A stretch of 64,000 nucleotides of DNA from Dysosmobacter sp. Marseille-Q4140 (lineage in GTDB: Bacteria; Bacillota; Clostridia; Oscillospirales; Oscillospiraceae). The notes under the pieces were generated by a model. That model worked only from the letters and a program-made list of their open reading frames with translations, searched no databases and was not told where the DNA came from. Positions 16,804 through 25,159 of this stretch are shown piece after piece. Within the stretch, counting starts at the first letter, position 1; every line of letters begins with the position of its first letter. The DNA lies in contig CP073694.1 of the NCBI GenBank assembly GCA_018228705.1, positions 806,001 through 870,000 of the forward strand, given 5' to 3'. The translations under genes and the position numbers were made by a program.

Positions 16804-17715
16804 TTACTGGGACTGCTCTTCATTCTCGACCTCCACCGCTTCACTGCGCCGACGGAAGAAGACCGCCGCACCGATCCCTACGCCGACAGCCGCCACGATC
16901 CCAAACGGAAGCAGCACAGCACCCCAGTTGAACTGACCTACGCCGCTGTCTTCAGTTCCTGCCAGCGGCTGGATGGGAGCGCCCTCGAAGATGGCCACAT
17001 ACCGAACTCGGTCCAATGCAATGCGGGAGACGGTCCCGGTGTAGTCCGCGGTCACCGTATACCCCTTCACGTAACTGCTGGTAGCACTTCCGGTATAAGT
17101 AGCTACCGCAGTGAATCGGTCACCCAGGGCATATCCATCCAGAGAAGCGGTGTTGTCTGTCTGCCACTGAAGGGTCTCCAGCGTCAGCGTGCGGCCATTG
17201 TCCGTGATGGTCTTAGGGATATTGGCGGTATCCTGATTCACCAGATTGGGATAAGACCGGGTGGCGGTCACTTTCTTGGTGGAACTGCCGTATCCGGATA
17301 CTTCAACCTGCACCGTACTGAGCTGGAGTTCCAGAGTCCCGATCATACCGTCCTCTGTCACAAACTCCTTTTCCTGGGGCAACAGGGCCAGCACGGATTC
17401 CATATCCTTTTTGTCGCTCTGGAGCGAGACCGTCTCTGTGTGCTGGCGTTCCTCATGCTCCGGGAGCTCCTGCTTGAGCAAATCTGTCAGCGTGTAGTGA
17501 TACCCGTCCTGCTCAAAATCCGAGCGGGAAATTCCCAAGGGATCATCCTCCGGCGACAGGTCATAGATCTTTCGAATCTCACTGCCATCCTCGCTCTGGG
17601 TCACCGATGTAGGGTAGCACACCTGGACCTCCGGGGTTTCGGCGGCCATGGCCGCCGGAGTCAATGCGGCAGTCAGACACAGTACCGCGGCACAAATGGT
17701 AAACAATTTCTTCAT
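16804..17715 (-). CDS. exported single-pass surface protein
   Basis: About 303 residues: signal peptide (MKKLFTICAAVLCLTAALT), an all-strand extracellular region without recognised domain, and one C-terminal span (AVLLPFGIVAAVGVGIGAAVFF) followed by RRR and an acidic tail, so the N-terminal bulk is outside. It overlaps or abuts the SpoVG-like gene; ATG 17715 has AAGGGG upstream, while GTG 17727 is an alternative. It lies directly upstream of the sortase gene and may form part of the same surface structure, but it has no LPxTG-like motif. Confidence 0.65.
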   Translation of the reverse strand: MKKLFTICAAVLCLTAALTPAAMAAETPEVQVCYPTSVTQSEDGSEIRKIYDLSPEDDPLGISRSDFEQDGYHYTLTDLLKQELPEHEERQHTETVSLQSDKKDMESVLALLPQEKEFVTEDGMIGTLELQLSTVQVEVSGYGSSTKKVTATRSYPNLVNQDTANIPKTITDNGRTLTLETLQWQTDNTASLDGYALGDRFTAVATYTGSATSSYVKGYTVTADYTGTVSRIALDRVRYVAIFEGAPIQPLAGTEDSGVGQFNWGAVLLPFGIVAAVGVGIGAAVFFRRRSEAVEVENEEQSQ

Positions 17716-17723
17716 GATGTATT

Positions 17724-18080
17724 TCACCCCTTCATATTCATTCCGCCCATCGTCGGGCCGTTCTGCTGCTTCTGGGTCCGGTGCATCTCCAGGCGGTAGG
17801 CTTCCAGGACCGCTTCATCAAATGTACGCTTGAAGTCTGAGGTGCAGGGGAAACAGTAATCCATGTATTTCGTACCAACCTTTCGGCTGGGCATGGAAAC
17901 AAAGGGACCGTTCTTGCTGTCCAGGATCTTGATCCCCTGCACCGCAAAGCATCCGTTCAGATTGACTGACGCGAAGGCCAAGGGTCCGCCCTTCTTCTTG
18001 GCGGGGTAGATCTTTACGTGGATCTGCACAGGGAGCTGCTCGTAACTGGGAGCTGCTTCTTTTTGGGGACTCCGACTCAT
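17724..18080 (-). CDS. spoVG: SpoVG-family regulator
   Basis: A 118-residue protein. The core IHVKIYPAKKKG ... LAFASVNLNGCFAVQGIKI ... MPSRKVGTKYMDYCFP matches SpoVG, a small nucleic-acid-binding regulator in Firmicutes. Start at ATG 18080, after the overlapping stop of the upstream gene and a GGAGGA site. ICE-borne SpoVG homologs usually accompany antirestriction genes; a role in controlling host or ICE genes after transfer is inferred. The C-terminus differs from chromosomal SpoVG and ends in a Met/Gly-rich tail that carries a Shine-Dalgarno. Confidence 0.85.
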   Translation of the reverse strand: MSRSPQKEAAPSYEQLPVQIHVKIYPAKKKGGPLAFASVNLNGCFAVQGIKILDSKNGPFVSMPSRKVGTKYMDYCFPCTSDFKRTFDEAVLEAYRLEMHRTQKQQNGPTMGGMNMKG

Positions 18081-18083
18081 CAC

Positions 18084-18734
18084 TCATTCCTCCTCTTCAT
18101 CTTTCATCTGGGCCAATGTTTGCTGAGCCAGCTGTTCAAACATCCAGGGCTGCATGGAGCGGAAGTCGTATGCACCATCGGATGTGAGCAAGTTGACCCA
18201 ATACTCAAAGACCAGGTGGGGTGGATTGGCTTCCTCATGCAGGACTTCCGGCAACATGAGTCCCTTACCGATCACTCGGACTCTTTCAATCGCGGTCTTT
18301 GGATCGTCATGAGGGTCCTTCATCCACAACCGCTTACCCTTCAATTCCTTCGGCAGTTCCTCTGCATCGGGGATCGGGACGCGGATGATCCCCTGGGTCA
18401 TGTACCGAAGCCTCAGCATTCGCTTACAGGTTTCCATCGCCAGAATCGCCTCTGGCCGTTTGGCCCAAAACTCATGTTTCCGCGGATCCGATGAGAGAAT
18501 GCTTTCTCCTTCCCGGTCTGTGGGAAACAGCGGTACACAGCGTACCAATTCCAGTGCGCGGATACCGTCGACCATTCCCAGAGTCTTTTCACCTGTTTCC
18601 GGCAGCTCACGATATCGAGCCAATGCGTCGCTCAGATTATGGAACTGCTCCACCACACTCTGCTTTGCAGAAGGGGGCTTTCTTCTTCCGGCGTCATCCA
18701 TGGTGTAATAGGAAATGCTCATCATGCACCTCAT
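18084..18734 (-). CDS. conserved ICE hypothetical protein
   Basis: About 216 residues, soluble. SYYTMDDAGRRKPPSAKQS is followed by a helical segment (SDALARYRELPETGEKTLG) and a LELVRCVPLFPTD segment, a layout I have seen in proteins of clostridial ICE early-gene blocks (YodL-like), but I cannot name the family with confidence. The ATG at 18734 overlaps the upstream stop (ATGA); internal ATGs at codons 4-5 are alternatives. It ends in an acidic Glu run that encodes GAGGAGGA, the site for spoVG. Confidence 0.6.
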   Translation of the reverse strand: MRCMMSISYYTMDDAGRRKPPSAKQSVVEQFHNLSDALARYRELPETGEKTLGMVDGIRALELVRCVPLFPTDREGESILSSDPRKHEFWAKRPEAILAMETCKRMLRLRYMTQGIIRVPIPDAEELPKELKGKRLWMKDPHDDPKTAIERVRVIGKGLMLPEVLHEEANPPHLVFEYWVNLLTSDGAYDFRSMQPWMFEQLAQQTLAQMKDEEEE

Positions 18735-19519
18735 TTCATGGTTGGGTGATCAGGAAGCGTAGGCCCTTTGGAGGGATACTGTTCCCTGCCAGAGGTCTCT
18801 ATCGTTTCCCGTAAGCCCAGATTTTTCTGCCCAGTAAGCTCTTTCAGCTTTTCGGAGGCCCAGTCCGGCAGGAACTCATCCTTGAGAACGCCAGTAAAAT
18901 CCGTACGGTTCCAGCGTGTTTCCTCTCCGTCTCCAAGACAGGTACAGCGGATAGACCGGCCAATGGCATGGGGCTGGCAGCCAAATCCGTCATGGGCATA
19001 CCAGAGCTGATTTTCCTGCGACCAATAGGCTTCTTTTAAGGTATCGGCGCTGAGGACCAGCACCTTTCCCGTGTAGTCCAATTCTGCGTAGGAATCAGGG
19101 TGGCAGTGCTCCGGCCCGAAAAGGTTCAGCTTCTGAAACTCTGCACGGACTTCATTCAAAAAGCCATCCAGCACTGCCGGATGGCTTCCTACGATGAAAT
19201 CACAGTTATGTTCAGGATCAGGCGGGATCATCTGGCAGCGCGCCCACTCCTTGTTGGTCTGGCTGAACCGGCCGTCCCACAGTTTCTCCCGAACGGTATT
19301 GGCCAGCACCCGGCCAACTCGCTTGAAGCCGTATTCCTCCAGGACATCCTGAACGCAGCCTTCCTTCAGGTACATTCCATCAAAGCCCTTGCGAATACTT
19401 GCCTCTATGGCCGCTTTACAGGCGACATTTGCCTGGTAACTGGCCCGCCAGAGGGATACCTGATCAAACTGCTGGGCATCCGCCAGACTCCCTCTGTAGA
19501 GATATGTTTCATTCTTCAT
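18731..19519 (-). CDS. DUF3849 domain protein
   Basis: 262 residues. The N-terminal half (WRASYQANVACKAAIEAS ... GFDGMYL ... VLANTVREKLWDGRFSQTN) is typical of DUF3849. The second half (YTGKVLVLSADTLKEAYW; DGFGCQPHAIGRSIRC) is a distinct module also common in these elements. Start at ATG 19519; a farther ATG at 19537 is possible. DUF3849 proteins are recurrent in Tn1549-like ICEs beside antirestriction genes; the biochemical role is not known. Confidence 0.75.
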   Translation of the reverse strand: MKNETYLYRGSLADAQQFDQVSLWRASYQANVACKAAIEASIRKGFDGMYLKEGCVQDVLEEYGFKRVGRVLANTVREKLWDGRFSQTNKEWARCQMIPPDPEHNCDFIVGSHPAVLDGFLNEVRAEFQKLNLFGPEHCHPDSYAELDYTGKVLVLSADTLKEAYWSQENQLWYAHDGFGCQPHAIGRSIRCTCLGDGEETRWNRTDFTGVLKDEFLPDWASEKLKELTGQKNLGLRETIETSGREQYPSKGPTLPDHPTMK

Positions 19520-19886
19520 CCTGCGTTTCCATCTCATCCATTAGCAGGACACGCAGGCGATCTTCATCTGCACCCATGCAAATCAAGTCCGCCACGATGT
19601 CCTCGTCCACCTCGCTCAACGGATCATTCTTCAAAAGGAACTCCCCGCTGATCTTGTTGCTGGCATCTACCAGTTGCTTGCACAAAGCCGCAATATCTTT
19701 ATACAGCTGTGTGATGAGATTCACTTTTTCTCTGGGGGTAAGATCAGAATCACTGATCAGAATGTGGCCCCCTTCGGCATGAATGCGCAGACATTCCGCT
19801 TGTTCCAGACCGGCCATTCCCATTACCGCGCCGGGAATCACCTGTTTATTTTTGCCGGGGTCACGAAAAAGAAGAGTATTTGTCAT
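19509..19886 (-). CDS. small ICE hypothetical protein, possibly AbrB-like N-terminus
   Basis: 125 residues, acidic. The N-terminal strand pattern (GMAGLEQAECLRIHAEGGHILIS) is reminiscent of an AbrB/SpoVT swapped-hairpin, followed by helices (EKVNLITQLYKDIAALCK). AbrB-like DNA binding is only a suggestion. The ATG at 19886 has an AGGAGGAAT site. It overlaps the next gene by about 11 bases. Confidence 0.55.
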   Translation of the reverse strand: MTNTLLFRDPGKNKQVIPGAVMGMAGLEQAECLRIHAEGGHILISDSDLTPREKVNLITQLYKDIAALCKQLVDASNKISGEFLLKNDPLSEVDEDIVADLICMGADEDRLRVLLMDEMETQDEE

Positions 19887-19944
19887 AGTGGTATTCCTCC
19901 TATAAAATGAAATGTTTGGAAGCGTTGACGGCTGTTTTTTCTGC

Positions 19945-20925
19945 CTATGCCGCTTTTTGGTTTACCGGAGTATGGATCAGGACCAATTCACCCTTCGATC
20001 TGGTTATTCGCTCAAAACAACTCAATTGGACATTGAGATATGGCGCTGGATCATAATTTGTGATAAACAGTTCTTCATAGGTGGCATCGGCCTGATGTTT
20101 AAGCGGATTGTTCCGGGTCACAGCCAGAATATAATAGTTTTTGTAGAGCTGGCGGATGAACGGACAATCGTTGTAAGAGAGCAGAAATCGTCCATCGCTA
20201 CTGCTCAATGCCATCCAGAGCCGAACATGGAAACGCTTGTTCATTTTGACCTCATACAGGTTCTCAGCTTCAAAATACGGTGGGTCACAATAAAAGAATG
20301 TTCCAGGTCGCTTCTCGTCCTTGATCAGAGTAATGGCATTCTTATTCTCGATCACGACATCTTCCAGGCGCTTTGCCGCCGGTTTGAGAAGATACAGGAA
20401 ATTGAAGAGCCGCAGTGCTTTTGATCCAAAAGAGGAGACGGTTGCGCTGTAGCTGCCACGAATGCATTTATAAAACATCGCTGCACGTTCCACATCGAAG
20501 TTTTCCAGCTTCTGATCGTAAATCGGGCGCAGCTCCTCCGCCTGTTCTTCTGTAAAGCATGTCCGGTCTTCCAGTATTTGAATTTCCTCCCGGATGTTCT
20601 TTTCATAGACCTTCCAGTGGATTTCTTCATGTGCCAGGAAGAGCTTGTACACTTCGAACAGCCATCTGGACTGGATTGGGAGAAACTTGAGTTCCCGCAG
20701 AAGGGCATTGGTTTTATCCCGCAGGCACACAAAAAAGTTCGTCAGGTTACGGTTGAGGTCGTTGTAAACATCTCTCCTCTTTGAACTGGCACGCATTTCC
20801 AGAATGACCGCACCGCTTCCGCCAAATGGTTCAATATAATTTTGTATGTCTGAGGGAAGCAGTTGGAAGATGAATTGCAGCAATTTCCTTTTACTTCCAA
20901 CCCACGGAAAAGGGGGCTTAGCCAT
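19945..20925 (-). CDS. D12-class DNA adenine N6-methyltransferase
   Basis: A 326-residue Dam-like methylase. Motifs in order: FPWVGSKRKLL (substrate/cofactor N-terminal motif), IEPFGGSGAVIL (AdoMet motif I) and FYCDPPYF (catalytic DPPY). The sequence between is long and helical, as in D12 enzymes. No cognate endonuclease is present, so it is an orphan methylase, probably protecting the ICE against host restriction; target site unknown. It overlaps the stop of the HTH gene; ATG 20925 and 20937 are both possible. Confidence 0.88.
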   Translation of the reverse strand: MAKPPFPWVGSKRKLLQFIFQLLPSDIQNYIEPFGGSGAVILEMRASSKRRDVYNDLNRNLTNFFVCLRDKTNALLRELKFLPIQSRWLFEVYKLFLAHEEIHWKVYEKNIREEIQILEDRTCFTEEQAEELRPIYDQKLENFDVERAAMFYKCIRGSYSATVSSFGSKALRLFNFLYLLKPAAKRLEDVVIENKNAITLIKDEKRPGTFFYCDPPYFEAENLYEVKMNKRFHVRLWMALSSSDGRFLLSYNDCPFIRQLYKNYYILAVTRNNPLKHQADATYEELFITNYDPAPYLNVQLSCFERITRSKGELVLIHTPVNQKAA

Positions 20926-21232
20926 CGTGCCCACCATCCGTGATGTAGCATTCAGCGAGACATGCTTTCAAGCCTTGAATGTCCGCCTGTAGCCCGTCTA
21001 TCATTCTCTGGAGCATTTCGATGGTTCTGATAATATCCTGGGCTGTCTTCGCATAGAAGTAGCCGCTGTTGGTGCTGCAAATTGGCTTTTTCTTTCGCCG
21101 CAGCCGACTCACAAGTTTTTGTATCGCCTTTCTTCCAACACCAATGGCCCGCCCCAGTTCTGTGCTGCTCGCACAAAATTCCCTCCCTCTGCAGGCCACT
21201 TTCAAATAATTCAGCAGCAGTTCTTCCATCAT
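20918..21232 (-). CDS. helix-turn-helix protein
   Basis: 104 residues. A helix-turn-helix pattern (SSTELGRAIGVGRKAIQKLVSRLRRKKK) is followed by a basic stretch and a C-terminal helix likely to form a coiled coil (IIRTIEMLQRMIDGLQADI). This is the form of small ICE regulators. The AAGGAG site precedes ATG 21232. It is coupled to the methylase gene and may control it. Confidence 0.7.
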   Translation of the reverse strand: MMEELLLNYLKVACRGREFCASSTELGRAIGVGRKAIQKLVSRLRRKKKPICSTNSGYFYAKTAQDIIRTIEMLQRMIDGLQADIQGLKACLAECYITDGGHDG

Positions 21233-21353
21233 ATGTTTCTCCTTTCCGAGGCTTGTCTTCCCGAAAAAGGATGCAAAAAAAGAGGGTGCCGCTGCCCCAC
21301 TCGGGAAAACGGCCCCTGATCTTGAATTTACTGTTTTGACGATTCCCTTTCGA

Positions 21354-21824
21354 TTACTTCATCTTCATCCCTCCCATCTGATTCATCGGTTCTTCCACAG
21401 GTTCAGGCCCCCCAAACGGACCCGTATGCATATAGGATTGAAAACAGTTGGCATACTGCTCATAGACTTCGCCGCCAATCTCTCGGAGGAAATCCTCCTT
21501 GAAGTGCCACAGTGGGTATTGGCAAAATCCACTGCTTTTTGTCAGCCCAGTATTCTCAGCAAAGCCCTGCTCCAGAAGCTGCGGGGCAAAATAGCAGTTA
21601 TTGGTGTCAATGTACGCGCAGTCTTTGGCGCCGATGAACTCTCCGAAGGAGGTCGTCAGCACGGCATACTGCTCCGTCTCCTCAGGCGTACTGCCCAGCC
21701 GGTCCAGGATGATGGCCAGTCCCGGCATTTCCTGTCCCGTAAAATCCGTGACGGAATACAGTCCCAACCGGGGCTGCAAGGTGACCTGTTCTCCAAAGCA
21801 ATCCGTAATTTGGAATGTAGGCAT
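21354..21824 (-). CDS. DUF4313 protein
   Basis: 156 residues. The strand-rich start (MPTFQITDCFGEQVTLQPRL), the YAVLTTSF segment, the AYIDTNNC motif and NTGLTKSSGFCQYPLW are features of DUF4313, a small family of clostridial ICEs. The tail ends NQMGGMKMK; unlike similar tails in this element, it does not lie directly before another start codon. Function unknown. AGAGGAGG site upstream of ATG 21824. Confidence 0.7.
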   Translation of the reverse strand: MPTFQITDCFGEQVTLQPRLGLYSVTDFTGQEMPGLAIILDRLGSTPEETEQYAVLTTSFGEFIGAKDCAYIDTNNCYFAPQLLEQGFAENTGLTKSSGFCQYPLWHFKEDFLREIGGEVYEQYANCFQSYMHTGPFGGPEPVEEPMNQMGGMKMK

Positions 21825-21848
21825 TATGGTTCCTCCTCTGTTTTGTGG

Positions 21849-22949
21849 TTAGAGTTTCATCTCGAAATGCGCTTGCTGTGTCGGCGGCTGGCTGCGCTCA
21901 TAGCAGAAGTCCAGCTGATTCCGCCGGATGAAGCTGCCGCTGGCCGCATGCTGCTGATAGCCCTGCTGGGCCAGCAGGTATCTTCCGTAGCTCTCCCGGT
22001 CCATACATTCGGAGAGCAGGCTCATGTGTCCCGCTTCGATCCCCCTGGACTCCAGATACTTTTCGGTGAAGGACTCTACCTCCTCCTTCGGCACGAAGTC
22101 ATAGCATCGGAGGTTCTGTGCGATGTCCAGCGCCGCACCCAGTCGGGTGCATTTTTCATAGGCCAGGGCGGCATGGAACTTCTCGTTGAAGTGCGGCATC
22201 CCCTGGCCCTGCTCATCCAGCAGGAAGCCCAGGTCATTGCCATCATAGATGAGATCCGCCAGTTCATGGTATTCGCTCACCAAGTCCTCCACCTCCGGGA
22301 GGATACAGCGGGCATCCAGCAATGTACAGTCCTGAATGGTGTCGACTTTCAGGCCCAGTAGAGCCAGTTCCACCTCATCCGCCTTGTCATCATTCACCAT
22401 GGAATAATCCGGCAGCCGGACCCAGACCCCATCCGGTTTCTCAGGAGAGGCGATCTTTAGCCGGACGCTCCAGTCCGAATCGTCCAGTTCCGCCAGGTTG
22501 TGGCCGGTATAGTGTTGCTCCGGCTCCTTTGTGGGATAGACCACATAGCTGTCGCCGATGAAAAGCCCGGGATGGAGATCCTCATAACGCCTGCCCAGCT
22601 GGTCCAGGTCTACGAAGGGCAGGGTCTCCCTGGGGGCGCCGCTTTCATATTGCAGGAAGAACCGTCCCAGGGCATCATAGCTGCCTGCCGGGTAGCAGAC
22701 CTCATAATCGTGCAGTGTCATCAGGCCGTTGATCGCCTCCACGGCTACGTCCGGCTTCATCCGCAGCACGGTAGCTTGCAGTTCATCTCTGCTTTTTCCC
22801 ACCAGCTCCTGCAGTCTCCCGGACCGCATGAGCGCCGCGGACAACTGATAGCTCTCCTTTACAGAAAGGGTCTCTAGTCGATCTGTCAGCCACTCCCTCT
22901 CCGCATTGGTCAATGGAAGCCCCAGGAGGGCCTCTTGCTTTTGGTTCAT
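21849..22949 (-). CDS. ArdA-like antirestriction family protein
   Basis: 366 residues, strongly acidic. It shares the repeated layout of clostridial ICE antirestriction proteins: LTNAEREWLTDRLETL, LGRFFLQYESG, AQNLRCYDFVPKEEVESF, and YGRYLL. Sequence pattern relates it to the proteins at 22953-24143 and 27850-29067. ArdA proteins mimic DNA to block type I restriction enzymes when the element enters a new host. The assignment is by pattern, so specific activity is inferred. Confidence 0.65.
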   Translation of the reverse strand: MNQKQEALLGLPLTNAEREWLTDRLETLSVKESYQLSAALMRSGRLQELVGKSRDELQATVLRMKPDVAVEAINGLMTLHDYEVCYPAGSYDALGRFFLQYESGAPRETLPFVDLDQLGRRYEDLHPGLFIGDSYVVYPTKEPEQHYTGHNLAELDDSDWSVRLKIASPEKPDGVWVRLPDYSMVNDDKADEVELALLGLKVDTIQDCTLLDARCILPEVEDLVSEYHELADLIYDGNDLGFLLDEQGQGMPHFNEKFHAALAYEKCTRLGAALDIAQNLRCYDFVPKEEVESFTEKYLESRGIEAGHMSLLSECMDRESYGRYLLAQQGYQQHAASGSFIRRNQLDFCYERSQPPTQQAHFEMKL

Positions 22950-22952
22950 CTT

Positions 22953-24143
22953 TCATCGCCTCATTTCTTTCATCCCGATTTGTTTGTCCTGGACACGGAG
23001 TTCCCGTTCATCCCGGCGCTGGAGCAGGCCATAACCGGTCTGGATACAGTGTTCCGATTCCATCAGAGTTTCTCCGTAACGATACAGATTGAGGTTTGTC
23101 AGGACCTGATCCACCATGGCCTCATCCATGATGGACCGGATTTTCTCCTTCGCAAATTCAGAGGGAGAATATATTTCTTCGTTGAGCGTATACGCATTCA
23201 ACGTATCCGCCTGTGCGATAGCAGCTGGCAGATTGTTGCACCGCAGGCCCTCCAGCACAGCTTTGTACATTTTCCGCTGCCCCTGGGGCATGGCAGCCAC
23301 CGTCTGCGCAAAACGGTTGACTACTTTGATCTCACTGGCCGATGAGACCGTATCCCGCATCTCCGGGATCACACAGTCGATACATCGCCACCACAGTTCC
23401 TGTGAGGAAGCAACATTCAGGCGCTTCACCGCTGCCTCCAGTTCTTCCGGCGCCGCCGGCAGCTTGACCAGGATCGGACCTGCGCTGTCCTGTGCAGGTC
23501 CATCGCCCTGCCTCCCGGCCACTTCTAGCAGGACCATGTAGTCCGGCTCCGTGATCTCTCCGGGTACCGAAGGTGCCTGCTTGAGATCGCTGTTCTGGAG
23601 GACATATCCTTTCCGCGTGAAGACGCCGCTCTCCTCCTTCCGGGCCCGCAGGCCGATGGCCGCGAAGTCCAGCAGCTCGAACACGGTGTCTGATATCCCT
23701 TCCACCTCCGGCACAAAGCCGTTCTCCGCATAAAATCTCCCCAGCTGGCTGTCATTGAGGGCCTCCGGCACGACATGGCAGCAATCCGTGCTCTCGGTCA
23801 GGTCCCGGAGTCGGGTGACGCTGATCTCGCCTCCGCTTTTGGTGGTTTCCATTTGGATCAGGCCCTGCAGGGCCGCGCATTGCACATCATTGAGCCGGGT
23901 GAGGCGCTCTGCCAGATCATTCAGCTCCGCGAGGCTGTCCTCCTGGTCCCGTAAGACCGTCGCCAGTTCCTCGAAATCATAGTAGTCGTCGATCTCCAGG
24001 TAGAGGCGGTCGCCCTCCTGCAAGTGCAGCTTGTCCAGGGCATCCAGCAGCTCCCAGGGCTGGGCAGGAAGATCCAGCTTGGCATAGGCATCGCTCGCCG
24101 GGTCCTCCTTTGCGAGATAGACACCAAATACTTTCTCACTCAA
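22953..24143 (-). CDS. ArdA-like antirestriction family protein
   Basis: 396 residues, acidic (about one in six residues Asp or Glu). Starts VFGVYLAKEDPASDAYAKL and WELLDALDKLHL, then has ELNDLAERLTRLNDVQCAAL, LGRFYAENGFV and RKGYVLQN segments that parallel those of the better ArdA match at 27850-29067. The start codon is TTG at 24143, decided by AAAGGAGGA eight bases upstream; no ATG fits. It is one of three related proteins in the ICE and follows the DUF4314 gene. Confidence 0.65.
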   Translation of the reverse strand: MSEKVFGVYLAKEDPASDAYAKLDLPAQPWELLDALDKLHLQEGDRLYLEIDDYYDFEELATVLRDQEDSLAELNDLAERLTRLNDVQCAALQGLIQMETTKSGGEISVTRLRDLTESTDCCHVVPEALNDSQLGRFYAENGFVPEVEGISDTVFELLDFAAIGLRARKEESGVFTRKGYVLQNSDLKQAPSVPGEITEPDYMVLLEVAGRQGDGPAQDSAGPILVKLPAAPEELEAAVKRLNVASSQELWWRCIDCVIPEMRDTVSSASEIKVVNRFAQTVAAMPQGQRKMYKAVLEGLRCNNLPAAIAQADTLNAYTLNEEIYSPSEFAKEKIRSIMDEAMVDQVLTNLNLYRYGETLMESEHCIQTGYGLLQRRDERELRVQDKQIGMKEMRR

Positions 24144-24175
24144 TTCAACTTCCTCCTTTTAACTGATTAAGAGAC

Positions 24176-25159
24176 TCACGGCCCCTTCATTTCCAGGCTG
24201 TTCTTTGCGCCCAAGATTCGCTCCTGGACCACAGGATCAGCCATGGGAATATCCCAGCCGTGCATGCTTCCTGCAAGCATTGCCTGCTCCTGAGCCGGGG
24301 TAATGCCCCGTCGCCGGTTGTTATAGTCCGCCAAATGACGGTTCTGGGCCCTGTCACCGGAGGACCATTTGCTGGGGAAGTACCCGTGTTCGCCCTTCTT
24401 GATACAGATTAGCGTCCCTTCCCCCGGCAGGACAGACCAGCACATATCAGGGAGCTGGGTGAGGGAGTCGGGAGAGAATTTTTCTTCCTCTGTCAGGATG
24501 GTCCAATTTCCGTTGTTCCAGAGATGCACATTCAGGACACCGTCGTCCACCTCGATCTCTCTTTGCTCAAAGCCCTCTCCCCAGCCGTCGGATGCCTGTC
24601 CGGTGATGAAATCCGCCAGAGTTTCTTTTTCCTCCGGTGTCAGCGTCCCAACCACTTTGCACTCTGCAATACCCCAGAGCTGACCATCCCGATTTTCCAC
24701 ATCGAAGATCGCAGACTGGACCTTATCGTTGACTCTGTCCTGTTTGTCATACCAGTGCATCATCCCGCGGTCTGTCTCCTCCGGCATTCGATTGCCCACT
24801 AAGGCTGTTCGAATCTCGGCCTCATAGCCCCGCAGATCTCTGCCGTTCAGGTCAGACCCATATTCCTCGCGGTCGCCCCAGTCGTCATAGCCGAAGAACT
24901 CCGCCGTCAGCGGCATATAGAATTTGACTGTCTGGGTCTCCGGAGGCATGACTTGGAATCGGTCTACGCCAATGATCAGAGCCAACCCCCTGCCGTCGTC
25001 CCAACGGACATGGAACTGGCCGGCATCGTCAATACAGTCCAATGTACCCATACTCCCAGGTTGGATGGGCATCGGATCGTCCTTCATTTCACTGAGCCGT
25101 ACCCGGCATCCGGCGGGATACTGCTCCCGCAGGAATGTAAGCCATTCTCTTTGAATCAT
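24176..25159 (-). CDS. DUF4314 domain protein
   Basis: 327 residues. Residues 5-70 (LREQYPAGCRVRLSEMKDDP, GSMGTLDCIDDAGQFHVRWD, GRGLALI) are a DUF4314 domain, a small SH3-like barrel frequent in ICE proteins. The remaining 250 residues contain strand-rich sequence with DGWGEGFEQREIEVDDG and an HLADYNNRRRG motif, which I cannot assign. The ATG overlaps the upstream stop (ATGA) and uses a GGAGGT site inside that gene. Confidence 0.72.
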   Translation of the reverse strand: MIQREWLTFLREQYPAGCRVRLSEMKDDPMPIQPGSMGTLDCIDDAGQFHVRWDDGRGLALIIGVDRFQVMPPETQTVKFYMPLTAEFFGYDDWGDREEYGSDLNGRDLRGYEAEIRTALVGNRMPEETDRGMMHWYDKQDRVNDKVQSAIFDVENRDGQLWGIAECKVVGTLTPEEKETLADFITGQASDGWGEGFEQREIEVDDGVLNVHLWNNGNWTILTEEEKFSPDSLTQLPDMCWSVLPGEGTLICIKKGEHGYFPSKWSSGDRAQNRHLADYNNRRRGITPAQEQAMLAGSMHGWDIPMADPVVQERILGAKNSLEMKGP

